NCBI RefSeq assembly: GCF_050947875.1
Contig: NC_134570.1
Span: 242,598,584-242,662,583 of the forward strand
Direction: 5' to 3'
DNA: 64,000 nucleotides
Origin: Dermacentor variabilis
Taxonomy: Eukaryota; Arthropoda; Arachnida; Ixodida; Ixodidae
In this document: piece by piece, positions 40,834 to 50,695 of the stretch
Numbering within the stretch: the stretch's first letter is position 1
Layout: each line of letters opens with the position of its first letter
Position numbers and translations under genes: made by a program
The notes under the pieces: model-generated
What the model was told of the DNA's origin: nothing
Databases searched by the model: none
What the model saw: only the letters and a program-made list of their open reading frames with translations

Positions 40834-42251
40834 ATTTTATTTATTATTTACATAATACTGCAGACCTCATGTGGTCCAAGCAGGAAGGGCAGATAACAGG
40901 CATATACAAACGCCATAAAGTTATTACATAGACAAAAGGTTTGACACATGACACAAATGAGCGAAACAAGTCAAAGGAAATACATTGCACGTCAATCTGC
41001 ACATCAAAATTCATTGCTAAGATTTCTTTCAAAACTGTCACTTGAGACAATCTGTTCAGGCAGTGCATTCCAATCGTTTATTGTGCGCGGAAAGTATGAG
41101 TATTCAAACAAGTTTGTTTTCGCACTATATGGTGTTAGGGCATGGGTATGTTGGTGACGGGTTTTTCGTGTAGTTGAAGGTGTAACATAAGGTGAAGAAG
41201 AAATTGCAAGCTTTCCCTGGATGAGTGAATGAAGAAACGTTAATCGAGCAATTTTCCGTCTTATATGAAGAGGTTTAATTTCGTTGGAGGCCGTTAAAGC
41301 AGATGGGGAATCAGTTCTCTTGAATTTATTGTAAATGAAGCGCACAGCCCGTCTTTGCACGTTTTCTATTTTTGCTATATCTTTTTTGGTGTACGGGTCC
41401 CACACTATAGCCGCATACTCAAGTTTGGGCCGATAAGAGAGTTATAGGCTAATAGCTTAACGTGACTGGGTGCTCCTTTGAGCTTGTGTTTCAAAAATAT
41501 GTTTTTTTAACGCAGATGGACAGATGTAATCAACATGGTCGCTCCAGTTAAGCTGTGAATTTATTGAAATGCCTAAATATTTGTATTTTTCGACTTCGGA
41601 GATAGTAGTGCCATAAGCAGAGTAACTAAAGTGGATAGGACGTTTCTTTCTTGTCATGCGCAAAAGCAGTCTTATCAGAATTGAAGACCATTCCTGATCT
41701 GTCACACCAGGCCACAATTTCACGGAAAGCATCATTCAGTAATATTTGTCCAGCCACAGAACTTACTGGGGTGTACAGCATGCAGTCATCGGCAAATAAA
41801 CCACTTTTAACATTTCTATAAATGGAACACGCAATGTCGTTTATATAAACCAAAAATAACAGTGGACCTAGTGCACTTCCTTGGGACACGCCAGATATCA
41901 CTGGAAGTAACGTGGAAGAGATGCCACCAATATCCACAAACTGTGTTCGATTTTGTAGGTAGGAAGCAATCCAGTTTACTAAGGTCAAGGGCACGCCTAT
42001 TAATTTCAGTTTTTCAAGAAGTTTATTACGGGGAACTTTATCAAACGCTTTGCTGAAGTCTGAAAAAATATGTCCAGTTGTCCAGATTTATCTAATACGG
42101 AACTAAAGTTATGGATAGCAGTAACCAACTGCGTAACAGTTAAAAAACCTTTCCTGAAGCCATGTTGAAATGGAGACAAGCATCCTTTAGAGTTTAATAT
42201 TTCAAGTATGTGGTTAGCGATAATGTGTTCGATTAGTTGGCAGCTGGTACT
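40834..42251 (-). mobile_element. LINE-A (CR1-like), 3' part
   Basis: Distal half of the RT and the C-terminal region of LINE-A, with a 3' UTR ending near an aataaataaa stretch. Cut by Gypsy-2 at the GTACT site (42247-42251) and continuing at 46652. The 3' limit is approximate. Confidence 0.85.
41004..42246 (-). pseudogene. LINE-A ORF2, RT core and C-terminus, broken
   Basis: The minus strand encodes CQLIEHIIANHILEIL, FQHGFRKGF and then, after decay near 42000-42060, SGVSQGSALGPLLFLVYIND and FADDCMLY (the YADD box as FADD), followed by VEKYKYLGISINSQLNWSDHV and, at 41405-41004, VWDPYTKKDIAKIENVQRRAVRFI. These are the motifs and order of CR1/Jockey-group LINEs. The protein would prime and copy element RNA at nicked target DNA. 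Several frameshifts and stops inactivate it. Confidence 0.87.
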
Positions 42252-42289
42252 TGTGGTATCCTGTGTTAACTTCTGGTTTCGGTTTTGGA

Positions 42290-43240
42290 TGGATGGATGG
42301 ATGGATGATTGTGGCTCAACCCTTTGAATCGGGCGGCGGCAGCGCGCGCCACCTAGCCTTTAATGGTTCTATATGCATGCATACCTATGTATTTACTCCT
42401 TTACTTTTGCGTTGATATTGTCCACCAATCAGATAGCCTCCGTTTAGTTATTTCTACCTGTTCAAAGTCTATTCTACTTTCACTGTCTTTAAAACCCAAG
42501 GCTTTGAATAGTTCCCCGTTAGATTCAACTGCGGGGTGAAGTTGTTTACAAGCAAGTATCAGGTGTTCCGCCGTTTCCTCCTCCTCTCTACACGCCTCGC
42601 ACACCAAATCTATCTCCTGGTATCTGGCTCGGTACGTTTTAGTCCTCAGTACACCTGTCCTGGCTTCGAACAACAATGAGCTTCCCTTAGAGTTATCGTA
42701 AATATTTTCTTTGGCTATTTCTTGCTTAAACGTCCTGTATGTCTCCAATGCCGATTTGGTTTGCATCTCTGTACTCCACATACCCCTCTCTGCCTCCTTA
42801 ACCTTTTTCTTGACAGATGATTCCTTACTTGTTCCCCCGCTACTGCCCAAGTATTTGCTTGTCAATTTTCTAGTTCGCTTCCTCCACCTCGTGTCAACAT
42901 TCCTCGTGTATAAGTAACTGAAAACCTTCCTAGCCCACCGAATTTCCCCCATTTTTCTCAATCGCTCCTCAAATGCTATCTTGCTACTAGCCTCTCTGCC
43001 CTCGAAAGAAGACCATCCCAGATCCCCCTGCACTCCAAGATTTGGTGTTTTGCCATGTGCTCTCAGAGCGAGCCACCCACACCACGTTGCCTAATTTCCA
43101 ACTGTTGCCGGGTCTCTGTTCTAATACATAGAACTGCATTGGCAAAAGTCAGGCCTGGTACCATTACCCCCTTCCATATCCCTCGTACTACCTCGTACCT
43201 ATTGTAGTTCCACAGTGCCCTACTCTTCATAATCTTTAAG
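42290..43240 (-). mobile_element. LINE-4 copy, 5'-truncated, inserted in the Gypsy-2 5' LTR
   Basis: Near-identical to the last ~970 bp of LINE-1 (positions 15627-16596), in reverse orientation, with the (GGAT)n tail adjoining the LTR sequence ggttttgga. At its 5' end six non-LINE bases (tttaag) precede the resumed LTR. No LTR bases are lost or duplicated beyond one ambiguous t. Confidence 0.95.
42401..43233 (-). pseudogene. LINE-4 ORF2 C-terminal fragment
   Basis: The minus strand reads LALRAHGKTPNLGVQGDLGWSS-type sequence (with a disrupted start), GREASSKIAFEERLRKMGEIRW and CEACREEEETAEHLILAC, ending RRLSDWWTISTQK. It matches LINE-1 ORF2 with only a few substitutions in ~210 residues (for example SKYLGS for GKYLGS). 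It lacks endonuclease and RT, so it is inert. Confidence 0.9.
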
Positions 43241-43435
43241 TCTTTACATCAGGGCGCCACTCAGCGCCAAACGCTGTAAGTTGCCTTCCTGCTTCCCCTC
43301 GGAGAAATAAAAGTTCATCCTTTGTCTGGTCCCCGACTGAAGCAGTCCGGCTCTTTCTTGCGGCGCTGCGCGCCCCGGCCGTTTAGGCCTCATGCCGTAA
43401 CCCTTTCGTCCGGCTGCCCCGTCGAAGCTACAGCA

Positions 43436-43460
43436 AACTGGCGACGAGGTAAACCATTGC
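43436..43460 (+). other. Gypsy-2 primer-binding site region
   Basis: tggcgacgaggtaaacc begins at 43439, three bases after the 5' LTR. TGG would pair with a tRNA CCA end; the tRNA is not identified, and it differs from the Gypsy-1 site. Confidence 0.65.
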
Positions 43461-43512
43461 TCTGCTTCCTACGTGCCCTTGTCGTACTTCTGCTCCTCCT
43501 CCTGCTTCCGGC

Positions 43513-44658
43513 ATGCAAGACGCCGCAGCTACGTCTCCTCCGTCAACTGCAACTCCTCCGCCTTTGTTTTCGGTGCCCGGCATGGCGTTCGTACCCCACA
43601 TGCCGCCTTTCCTGGCGCTACCCGGCACTCCTGCGGTACCGTGGCTCACGTGGAAACGGTACTTTCGCACGTTTCTCGAGGCAACCGGAGGCGAGGCACT
43701 ACAAGACGAGAGGAAGAAAGCCATTTTACTGAGCAACTTAGGCTTCGAGGGGCAGCGTCTCTACTATGACCTCGCGTCGCAAACGGACCAGACGGCTACT
43801 ACGTTCGAAGACGTTCTCCGCATCTTCGACCAGCACTACGAAGAAAGCACCAACCCCATGGTGCACCGTATTGTCTTCCGGGACAGGAAGCAACTACCTG
43901 GGGAAACCTTCCAGGACTTCGTCACCGCGCTACAAAGGCTAGCGCCTGCTTGTGCGTTCGGCGCTTGGCACGACGAGTCTCTTCGCGACCGAATTCTCCA
44001 AGGCGTCGCATCAAAAAGAGTTCGAGAATGGCTACTGTACGAAGGATCGTCCCTCACGCTCAAGAAAGCCGAGGAAATCGGACGAAGCGTGGAGCAAGTT
44101 GACAAGGAACTTGAAGTCTTCAGCTACTCGTCTATTCAGCGCGTCTCGACGCAACGCCAAGATGGCGTCGCCAGCCATCTCCTTCCTCGCCCGGGCGCGC
44201 AAGATGGCGGTCACCGCCCCCTTCTCCCTCAACCCGGCGCCTTCAAGATGGCGATCAACGGCGTGGCGGGCAGTCGCATCGAGCGGCCGGCCAAAGTGAC
44301 GTCCGGCCTGAACTCTGCGAAGCCACTGGAGAACTCGCACCCCATTGTTACCGATGTGGTTCACCTCGCCACATCGCATCCGATCCAGCCTGTCCGGCAA
44401 AGCACGTTACCTGCCGTGCATGCGGAAAAGTGGGAAATTACGCTTCGGTTTGCCGTTCGAGGAACCGAACGCAGCGACAGCCTCCTGCTCGAACGCAGCT
44501 TGTTTCCGTTACCGCTGATACAGAATCAGCCTCTACAGTCCCGTTTGTGCTTACAATTCAAGCACCGAATTTCCGTCCGGCAACAATTCGCGCCGAAGTC
44601 CTCATTGCGAATACTACGCTCAAGTTGCTCGTGGACACAGGAGCTACAGTGTCGCTAA
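43513..44658 (+). pseudogene. gag: Gypsy-2 gag
   Basis: Open for 381 codons. VPWLTWKRYFRTFLEATGG, then LSNLGFEGQRLYYDL, FEDVLRIFDQHYEES and GETFQDFVTALQRLAPACAFG mark the retrotransposon gag capsid; YYDL and LLYEG blocks resemble the SCAN-like Gypsy capsids. Homology leaves this frame near 44350: the zinc-knuckle residues (CRACGKVGNYASVC) are read in the frame of the downstream pol. The last ~100 codons of the open frame may therefore be an out-of-frame extension. It probably still encodes most of a capsid protein. Confidence 0.75.
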
Positions 44659-45309
44659 TGAACAGCTCCCTATACGAAGAACATTTCAAGGTTTTTTCAT
44701 TATCTCCTTCGAGTCTTCGACTCAAGAATTATTCGCAGCAAGAAATTCTGCATTCAGGACGTTTCTCCGTGCTCGTCAAGTATCGCAACAACGCTGCAGT
44801 AGTGACATTTCACGTCACGAACCAAGGCACTTCTCTTCTGGGCTTAGATGCCATTCAAGCTTTGGGCATTGACATTCAAGGGTCTTCGCTCACATGTCAA
44901 GTATCAGGACTTCCAGCTGACCCAAGCGTTCAGCCTCCGTCTCTTCCGCACAACGCTCCAACAGAGTTCGCCCATCTGTTCTCGGGACAATTGGGACTTG
45001 TAAAGGGCTTCGTCCACGACGTTCGTCTCCGACCTTGAATGCAACTAGTCTCAGCGAAACTGCGTCCTCTACCTCTGGTTCTCCGGGAGCAAGTCTCCGC
45101 CGAGCTGCAACGCCTGGAATCAGCTGATGTCATCGAACGAGTCACTGCGTCCGAGTGGATTTCTCCGCTCGTCATCGCTCGAAAGAAGGACAATTCCCTT
45201 CGACGTTGTGTCGATCTTCGAGACCCCAACAAGGCTATCATCATTGACACCTTTCCACTACCGAGGGCTGACGAACTCTTGCATCGACTCGCTCGTGCTA
45301 CTGTCTTTA
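44430..45309 (+). pseudogene. pol: Gypsy-2 pol remnant: protease and RT N-terminus
   Basis: In the -1 frame relative to gag. LLVDTGATVSLMNSSLYEEHF holds the protease DTGA motif (near residues 70-75 of the frame), followed by SLLGLDAIQALGIDI, a TGA at 45036-45038 where Gly is expected, then RPLPLVLREQVSAELQRLES, WISPLVIARKKDNSLRRCVDLRDPNKAI and LPRADELLHRLARATVF. The frame stops matching RT at about 45309, before every catalytic RT block. Confidence 0.82.
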
Positions 45310-45611
45310 TTCCTACTGGTACTCATTTTCCTGCTGCAACTCCTTCTTTGCAACCACCTTTCTCACCACCACCACCACCACCACCACCACCACCTCCGTG
45401 TTCACCCCGTGCAAAACAGTCCCCTGAACGTCCGTGCGACACTCCTCCCCAAGACACTGCCCCTGAAGGCACTCAGGTCTCTGACACACCTTCTATAGTT
45501 CCAGTACGAGTAACACTTCTGCTGTTCCTCCTCTACAACTTGAACCAGTCCTCCGTAGGTCTACACGCCATAGACAACCTCCGGAACGATTTAAGGATTG
45601 TTTCCAAGTAG
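45310..45611 (+). pseudogene. Gypsy-2 pol C-terminal scrap after internal deletion
   Basis: Downstream of the deletion there is a Pro-rich stretch over a (CAC)n tract (45364-45394). In another frame VLRRSTRHRQPPERFKD ends at TAG near 45609, typical of the extreme C-terminus after integrase. RT, RNase H and integrase domains are all missing, so the element cannot move alone. Confidence 0.65.
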
Positions 45612-46418
45612 CTTGTTGCCTTAGGTTACTGTCTACAGAGGTTTCAACCCTCCCATGCGAATTCGGCTCTTAACGCAAAAAGTATTTCCTTACATTTTTG
45701 TTAGCTGAATAAGACTTAAGCAGTATCCTTCAAATTTTCTGGCAGCATAAACGGTGCTATACGCACGCTGTACTTACTACTATACTCCAGATTTATCAGT
45801 GGATCCTAGTTGTAGGAACACTTTTCTTCATTTCTTAGCATCCCCGCAGAAGGGATACCATACATTTCTTGTATGTTACGTTTCTTGCAGCATAAACATG
45901 TATCCATTTTCACTACGGTAGTCGCCGCCATACTAATTTGTCTTTCATGCCAAAAAAAAAAAAGTTTTAACACAGAAAGTTTATAGCATTCTTAAGGGGG
46001 GCACTATGGTGTGTAAAGTGCTTTTACGCACAATGCCAATCCACGACAGCCACAGAGACTGTCTCGAGTCAGGCTCAGGGCGAATGAGCCACCCATCAGT
46101 GCTGTCCCAGGGGGCACACAGATGTTTGTTACTGTCTACTTTTGTACTTTGTGAATTCTTTGTGTTATCGGTGTGTGCAAGGCTGCATCTCGTCGTCCGC
46201 CCAAGACGGGTACTGAAACTACAGAACTGGAGTGCAATAATTCATTCAGTTTTCATGTTGTGCGTTTTTTTAAAGGGGGAAGCCAAAGATATCATTTTCT
46301 ATTGTGTAAAGGTGGCATCATTATTATGTATGTTACAGTGCTAACATGTGTTTTTTGACTCGTGGCTTTTGTTGCGAGGAGAGCGAGTAGAGCATTTTTC
46401 CTTTCAAGGGAGAGGTGA
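45612..46418 (+). other. Gypsy-2 3' non-coding region
   Basis: About 800 bp between the pol scrap and the 3' LTR with no convincing frame. It ends in the polypurine tract aagggagaggtga directly before the LTR. Unusually long for a Gypsy 3' region; its content is not recognised. Confidence 0.55.
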
Positions 46419-46651
46419 TGTGGTACCCTGTGTTAACTTCTGGTTTCGGTTTTGGATCTTTACATCAGGGCGCCACTCAGCGCCAAACGCTGTAAGTTGC
46501 CTTCCTGCTTCCCCTCGGAGAAATAAAACTTCATTCTTTGTCTGGTCCCCGACTGAAGCAGTCCGGCTCTTTCTTGCGGCGCTCCGCGCCCCGGCCCTTT
46601 AGGCCTTATGCCGTAACCATTTCGCCCGGCCGCCCCGTCGAAGCTACAACA
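46419..46651 (+). repeat. Gypsy-2 3' LTR
   Basis: 233 bp, TGTGGTA...CTACAACA, with gagaaataaaa as the likely poly(A) signal. About 10 differences from the split 5' LTR. Confidence 0.95.
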
Positions 46652-46656
46652 GTACT

Positions 46657-48260
46657 CGTCAAAGAAATTGGACGGTAATTGCTTAAACACGCGCAGTCCC
46701 CTTTTTTATGCACAGGCACAACTCTGGCTGTTAGCCAGTCGGGGGCAATGAAAAAGACGATAAGGATAAACAGAAAATTTTTGTTAAGAAATGAGCTAAT
46801 GATTCAGCATAACGGCGTAAGAAGGCGTTTGGTATGTCATCTGGACCATGCGAACTTTTGGTATCTAACTGGAGTAGGGATTCAACAATGCCTTCGTAGG
46901 ATACAGTGATTGATTCTTCAGGTGGAAGGCCAAACACATGTTCATTGGCACTTTCTTCAGAAAATACAGAATGAAAGTAGGCATTGAAATGCGTAGCAAT
47001 TGATTGAGGACACGTAATCACATTGTTATGCACAGTGATCTGATTTATTTGCTTGTGGGAAGTTCGAAGGTGATCCCAAAATTTATGGGGATCATTTCGT
47101 ATGAATTGTGGAAGACTCTCTGTAATGTTCTTTTGCTGATTTAATGCTAGAAGAAAGCTTTTGTGCTAAAATAGCTAGCTGACTAGAACTGGCATTCTTA
47201 GTTTTTTCAGCTGTTTAAGCCTTCGTTTTAGGTGAATAATGTGCCGATTTATCCAGGGATTTGCTTTCTTTAAGCGCTACTTCTTATCGGGTATGAAGCT
47301 ATTGATACAATATTTACAGTGTTCCTTGAACGTGTTCCATAACTGTGTGACACTGGTTCCCTCAAAGCTTTCATAAGCCAATTCCAAGTAATCAAGAGTG
47401 GATTCATCCAGTGCTTTTGAATAGTCTTTTACATTCTCATGCTTTGCTTTTTCTATACGTCCGTGGACGATAAAGATACGACTACTAACTTGTGATCAGA
47501 TATCCCGTCATGAACAGATACTGTGTAATCACAAAAAGAGCGTTTTATGAATACTAAATCTAAGATTGACTCAGTAGAACCACATATTCTAGTTGGTTCG
47601 GTGACTGTTTGCTGAAGGTTGTGGGACAGCATTATATCATAGATAGCGTCAGCATTTTCAGAACATCCAAGGTTTTCGTTAGACCAGTTTATGGTTGGCA
47701 GATTGAAATCCCCTGCAAGTATCAATTTTTTATTTCTGTAGTTAAACAAAAAATCCTGCAGCTTATGCAGATAGTCAAGATCTGAATTAGGGGGCCTATA
47801 CAGTGCACATAAGATGAAAGTGTACCCAAGATACGTGATTTTCAGAGCAATACTTTCGTGATTTTCTGGTGAATTTAGAACTATAGCGGCAACATTCGGT
47901 TTTAGTAAAATGGCTACGCCACCTCCTCGTGACCCCCTATCACGCCTAAATACAGTGTATGGTGGAGGAAAGATGCAATCATTAGTGATATCACAGTGAA
48001 GCCAAGTCTCGGTTATAACAACTACATCAGGGCTGTGAGTAAATAGAGAGATCTCAAGGGCAGTTGCATTGTTCACTATGCTTTGGGCATTTATGTTTAA
48101 GATAACAAGGTCACGAAGAGCTGGGTTATCTAAGGTGGTCTGTCAATCAGAGTTACTAGAAGAGAGAGGAGAAAGGCTAATCCGTTGTTCAGTTGAATCG
48201 TTCCAAGCGTACATACATGCTGTTGTCGATTTTGAGCTTGTCATGAACGAGATAAGCCTT
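46657..48260 (-). pseudogene. LINE-A ORF2, APE endonuclease and RT N-terminus, broken
   Basis: The endonuclease reads NINAQSIVNNATALE, VVVITETWL, RGSRGGGVAILLK, LCALYRPPNSDLDYL, LAGDFNLPTINW and DLVFIKRSF...DGISDHKLV, so the E, GDFN and SDH catalytic blocks are all visible in the 207-codon frame 48076-47453. The linker 47452-47034 is frame-shifted. The RT begins HNVITCPQSIATHFNAYF, then SHGPDDIPNAFLRRY (normally GPDGIP) and VPVHKKGDC, NYRPISLTST. The order matches CR1-group LINE ORF2. Confidence 0.88.
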
Positions 48261-48313
48261 CTTTCCATCCTTCCTTTCGGTTTTGCAAGATTCTCAGAGC
48301 AAATTTCGTTTTC

Positions 48314-49066
48314 TTAGTGTCTCCTTAGAATAATCATTTTGTATGGAAAAAGACAAACCTTTAAATTTACTAACATTTGCATACAGGGCCTTTTTTCATT
48401 GAAATCTTGGAAGAATGCGATTACAGGTCGGTTTGAGTTGTTATTTGCTTTTCCTATTCTATGTATACGGGCAGTGGATGACGTTGAGACACCAAGGTGT
48501 TTTTCAAAGACCTCAGAAATCACCTTATTTTTAAGTTCCTCTTCAGTTTCAGAGGTATCTTCCATTATGCCATGTATAATCAAATTCGAGCAACGACTGC
48601 GATCCTCCAGGTCAGTAAGCTTTCGATGTTGCTTGGAAAATGACTGCTTTATTGAATTCATATGCTGTTCAATTGGAGCAAGTGGTTCGATACCGGCCTT
48701 GAAGTCGCCAAACAGATGTTCTATGCGATCTGGTCTAGTTGCTAAGGAGCTGAGAGATATATCTAGCTTACTTTGGAAAGCTTTCAGTTCCGAAATTTCC
48801 TGCTGTATGATGGTTTGGCATTTCATGATTTTATCGAACATTTCCTGAACAGGGAGGCCAGGGTTGCTTTCTACATCACCGCATAAGAGCAGTTTGCACA
48901 CAATTAAGCATTCATATGCAATGCACATCAAACGCCGTGGGCATGGCAGGACCAGCAACATATGGTTATCGCTTCTGCATGAGGAGTAGCAACCAACCTG
49001 GATAAGCAGAAGGGAAGGCATGCTTAGAGCCAGTTTTCCGTGTGGTTCGCCGTGCCCAATGAACAT
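48314..49066 (-). CDS. LINE-A ORF1 with 2A-like motif, coiled coil and RRM-like domain
   Basis: 250 aa, no stop. The N-terminus is hydrophobic and Cys-rich, followed by LLLCGDVESNPGLPVQE at 48848-48898, which matches the 2A recoding motif D(V/I)ExNPG|P except that Leu stands where the invariant final Pro should be. A Gln/Glu/Lys/Leu-rich coiled-coil-like segment follows (EISELKAFQSKLDISLSSL), then LEDRSRCSNLIIHGIMEDTSET and RIHRIGKANNNSNRPVIAFF, the layout of L1-like ORF1 RNA-binding domains. It would bind element RNA and aid strand annealing. 2A-like N-termini are known in some CR1-group LINEs. Confidence 0.75.
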   Translation of the reverse strand: MFIGHGEPHGKLALSMPSLLLIQVGCYSSCRSDNHMLLVLPCPRRLMCIAYECLIVCKLLLCGDVESNPGLPVQEMFDKIMKCQTIIQQEISELKAFQSKLDISLSSLATRPDRIEHLFGDFKAGIEPLAPIEQHMNSIKQSFSKQHRKLTDLEDRSRCSNLIIHGIMEDTSETEEELKNKVISEVFEKHLGVSTSSTARIHRIGKANNNSNRPVIAFFQDFNEKRPCMQMLVNLKVCLFPYKMIILRRH

Positions 49067-49070
49067 TTAT

Positions 49071-50687
49071 GTTATGTTTTACTTTATGTTATGCACAACA
49101 TACGGTATCTGTCAACAATAAACTTGCGCACAGTCATAAAATACAGACATGCCTGCTCGTGGATAGACATACATGGCTGCCTTATATATGACATTTTTAG
49201 CATGACAGCCATCTGGCTTTGCCGAGGTATGCAGTAGTGTAACAGCCATGCAAGTGTTGGCAAACTGTATGGCAAAATCTCTGCAAAATAAAGGGCAGGC
49301 TATTGCTTCATGTCAAGATAACTTGATTCAGAACAATACCAGTGCAATTTATATCTCAGTATATCTGCCCAAAATAGACCCTATTTACACATTGCACTTC
49401 TGCCCACGTTAACTCTCACACTACAGCATACAAATGTTCTTTTCTTTCCCATTGCCGAACTCCTATTTTGGTCACCACTATAGAAGTTTGACTAATTAAT
49501 AACCTTTCTGCTAAGCGAAAACTGCACACATTCAGCTTATCCAAGCCACACAACCCGATTTGCTCACAAGGAACAAATTTTATTCCATCTATTTCAGGCT
49601 TTCAGGTTGAGTTTGCACAGTTATGCAATTTTGGAGCTGTTTATAATGTTTTATGTATCGTACAGTGGGGCAGTGTTATTTTATTATTGTGTTCAAAAGG
49701 AAATCCTTTTTTTAACATAAAGTATTATTTTCACTCTTTTCTTGCATTCGGGTGCTTGAGTTGTTTCCCGCAATTTTTCTGCATTCGAGTGCATGACTCT
49801 GTCTGTCCAAGCTGCCAAGTGCCTTCGCTTCATCCTTGTGCTCTTCTTGATGCCTTCAGTATGATGCCTGTCTGTTTGATCACACACGAAAGTGCAAAAA
49901 CTCTCCTTTCACTTATCGTTCTGGTTCTGATCCTAACTGCCAAACCTCATATCAAAGAATCCTTGTCCCGTTTTTCTGCAAGCTTCACCACCCCCCCGGC
50001 TTTGTTTTGCGTTTGTGTCTTTAGGACAAATGTTTAACATTTCTTTAGCAGTGGTGCCAGATGGACTATCAGTCCCAGTTAAAGGAAAGCTGTCGCCGTC
50101 TTCAGGGCAGACACAGCACCCATTGACCGACACAGCATAGCAGACCTGCTGACAGAGAACAGAATGGCTTTTGTGGCACAAATTCAGATTCGCCTCCGAG
50201 TTTCTGTGCTTTTGGAGCTATTACTGCTGCTTCTGCAACGCATCTATTTGCTGTGAGAATATCGCTACTCAAGTAGTGTTAAATTCTTGCAGCATTCTTT
50301 AGACCGAGTTACATACTTAGCTTCATCAATGGGCATCCTCTAGTCATGTGAACAAACCCAGCTCTATCTATGGCCTGCTTATTAAAATCCCTGTTGGCAT
50401 AGCGGATGTGTAACGTGCTTTCTTGTCTAGTTTGGTCATTCGGACCTCGAGCTTCACTTTACTGCAGCAGATGTCCAATTCAAGGTATTCACAAGCCTCT
50501 ACGTCACTCTTGTTGAAAGCAAACTAAGTTGAACTTAACAACTATTTGTGACATAGATGCAAGTATTCTATCACTTTTCTTTGATGTCAGTGTGCAAGAA
50601 TATTCCCATAATTCTCAGCCACTCAATGTCCCGTAATTCAGTCTTTTAGGTCCCTAGGGCACTTGTGAGTGCACAGACAAGGATGCT
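49071..50687. other. no supported gene
   Basis: AT-rich sequence with short frames only and no repeat pairs recognised. Confidence 0.5.
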
Positions 50688-50695
50688 ACATAATT

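Larger units (their letters stand above)
42252..46651 (+). mobile_element. Gypsy-2: LTR retrotransposon with 233-bp LTRs, internally deleted, carrying LINE-4
   Basis: The 5' LTR is 42252-42289 plus 43241-43435, split by LINE-4; the two pieces sum to 233 bp, exactly the 3' LTR length (46419-46651). The flanking duplication is GTACT (42247-42251, 46652-46656). A purine tract aagggagaggtga precedes the 3' LTR. The LTRs differ at about 10 of 233 positions by hand count, so it is older than Gypsy-1. The interior keeps gag, protease and the start of RT, then jumps to the extreme C-terminus of pol and a 3' non-coding region. Confidence 0.95.
46652..49070 (-). mobile_element. LINE-A (CR1-like), 5' part
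   Basis: Contains ORF1, the endonuclease and the RT N-terminus of LINE-A. Across Gypsy-2 the RT continues in register (YRPISLTST then SCQLIEHIIA). The 5' limit is uncertain; the ORF1 start at 49066 is the last recognisable point. Confidence 0.88.

Noticed and set aside
43322..44400. Plus- and minus-strand frames overlapping Gypsy-2 gag
   Set aside because: No motifs; the gag frame has clear capsid homology.
45127..45498. His-rich open frame in Gypsy-2
   Set aside because: Arises from the (CAC)n tract read in an alternative frame.
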